A DNA stretch of 64,000 nt from assembly GCA_905182985.1 (NCBI GenBank), contig CAJJDN010000032.1, positions 149,944 through 213,943 on the forward strand, read 5' to 3'. This document shows positions 62,988 to 64,000 of this stretch, piece after piece (position 1 is the first letter of the stretch; each line of letters opens with the position of its first letter). The notes beneath the pieces are model-generated. The model was given only the letters and a program-made list of their open reading frames with translations. It searched no databases and was not told the origin of the DNA. The DNA comes from Paramecium sonneborni (Eukaryota > Ciliophora > Oligohymenophorea > Peniculida > Parameciidae). The translations under genes were made by a program, and so were the position numbers.

Positions 62988-64000
62988 TCAGAAATTCACC
63001 AAAGTTTTCATTTCTTCAGTTCTATCGATTTTATTTTGTGCAAATTTTCCATCTAAATAACATTTCAAAATGAACAAAGCATGTTCATCATGATTCTTAA
63101 AGCCTTTCATATCTCTGTCTTACTTATATTATACCTTTTAGTTTAGTTAAGGGCAGCCTTTGCTGTCAATCAATTCATATTTTAGTAAGCTTTTGTTCAA
63201 AAATAATGCTTCAAATAAGCTATTATCATTTTATTATTGTAAACTATATTACTAAATTTCTTAATCATTAAGTGATCTTTAATCCAAAATAGAATTCTAT
63301 TAATTAATCTTATTTAAGTTAATAAAATCTTCAGGAGTTTAAACTTAATGAGGAGGTGGAGGTGGAGGAGGAGGAGGAGGAGGTAAAGCTTATTATTATA
63401 AAGTTTCTTATGCTTAATTGGAGGGGTTTTAATATTTTTATTGAGTATTATTATCAGGGATTTGTGGTGTATAGATAGATTTAGCTTATCTAATATCTTA
63501 CATTTAATCTTTTTAATTTGGATTTTCTTGATTCAAATATTATTGTGTATTTTGATTGTTTGAATTTACATTTATCTAATTATTACTCTCATATTAATCT
63601 GGAACTTGAGAGACGCTTTATGGAATTTAAGATTAAACCATTTTTTATTCATAAGATTCATATTAAACGTTTTATGAACTAGGCACTTGTTATTAATTTT
63701 GTGGATAATTGCATTCTTTATTTGGATTAATGTTATAATTATTTATTTATTCAACTTATTGGTATTAAGGTTCCATACTAAGATTTTAAGGATGATAAGG
63801 AGGTTACATCTAATTTTGATAAGCTTATGGCTACTAATATTATTATTCCACTTAATTTTGGTTATTATTTGATAAATTAGATTGGGGCCATTGTGTTGGA
63901 GGAAATGAAGCTATTTAATTTACATTAGGAGATTATATTGAATTTTGATTTCCTGGAGCTTAAGGATATGTTTAGGGTTGAGACATATAATGAGGATATG
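62988..64000 (-). CDS. Q/N/P-rich low-complexity protein, C-terminal part (runs off the window)
   Basis: The minus-strand frame is open from the window's end to TGA at 62988-62990; the start lies beyond 64000. The visible N-terminal ~225 residues are strongly enriched in Q, N, P and Y (QQYQQPQAYQNQMQPPYHPQ, SVSQVPDQYESNNQINVNSN), then a run of ten prolines at about 63,355-63,390 (a GGA/GGT repeat on the plus strand). The last ~110 residues look folded (SLFEALFLNKSLLKYELIDS, HDEHALFILKCYLDGKFA). The composition is prion-like, as in RNA-granule proteins, and the proline run could bind profilin, WW or SH3 domains. No domain recognised. Glutamines are coded mainly by TAA and TAG. Confidence 0.8.

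Overview
The window reads as nuclear DNA of a Paramecium-like oligohymenophorean ciliate. It is very AT-rich. Well-conserved proteins can be read only if TAA and TAG mean glutamine and TGA is the stop, and genes are cut by tiny GT-AG introns, mostly 20-33 nt. For almost every gene below I checked that the coding length after intron removal is a multiple of three. All gene models are hand-made from the sequence alone; no alignment or transcript was available.

Layout. 0-13 kb: a Yippee-like zinc protein, a small MGC-starting protein, a coiled-coil gene whose 5' half appears twice around an N, a U1 snRNA, a hypothetical gene, a tandem pair of unknown paralogues and two more unknown genes. 13-21 kb: a RING-less GIDE-domain membrane protein, a BAR-like plus SMP lipid-transfer protein, a GRIP-domain golgin, an unknown basic protein, a damaged RRM/RS splicing-factor-like gene and a coiled-coil protein. 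21-27.7 kb: exportin 1 (CRM1) with one 150-nt structured intron, then a helical gene with an in-frame TGA and a small basic protein. 27.8-39.3 kb: one giant membrane protein gene (3,786 residues). 40.7-52.7 kb: casein kinase 1, a YTH reader with a polyglutamine tail, Sm protein F, two tandem pseudokinases, a small acidic protein, an atypical kinase and an EF-hand kinase whose 3' part is duplicated around a second N. 53-64 kb: a PX sorting nexin, a basic unknown protein, a polycystin-2-type channel, an ABCD-type half transporter and the end of a Q/N/P-rich protein running off the window.

Themes. Splicing and RNA handling are well represented (U1, SmF, RRM/RS gene, YTH, CRM1), as are membrane traffic and contact sites (SMP, GRIP, PX) and ciliate-style kinases and channels. 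Genes lie on both strands with no sign of operons. Several gene-poor AT-rich stretches of 0.5-1.9 kb are unusually long for a compact macronuclear genome.

Quality warnings. Two single-N gaps are each flanked by the same ~1.1-kb sequence, most likely unmerged contig ends rather than biology. A few genes show one-base frame problems or in-frame TGA codons; these could be sequencing errors, decay or real recoding.
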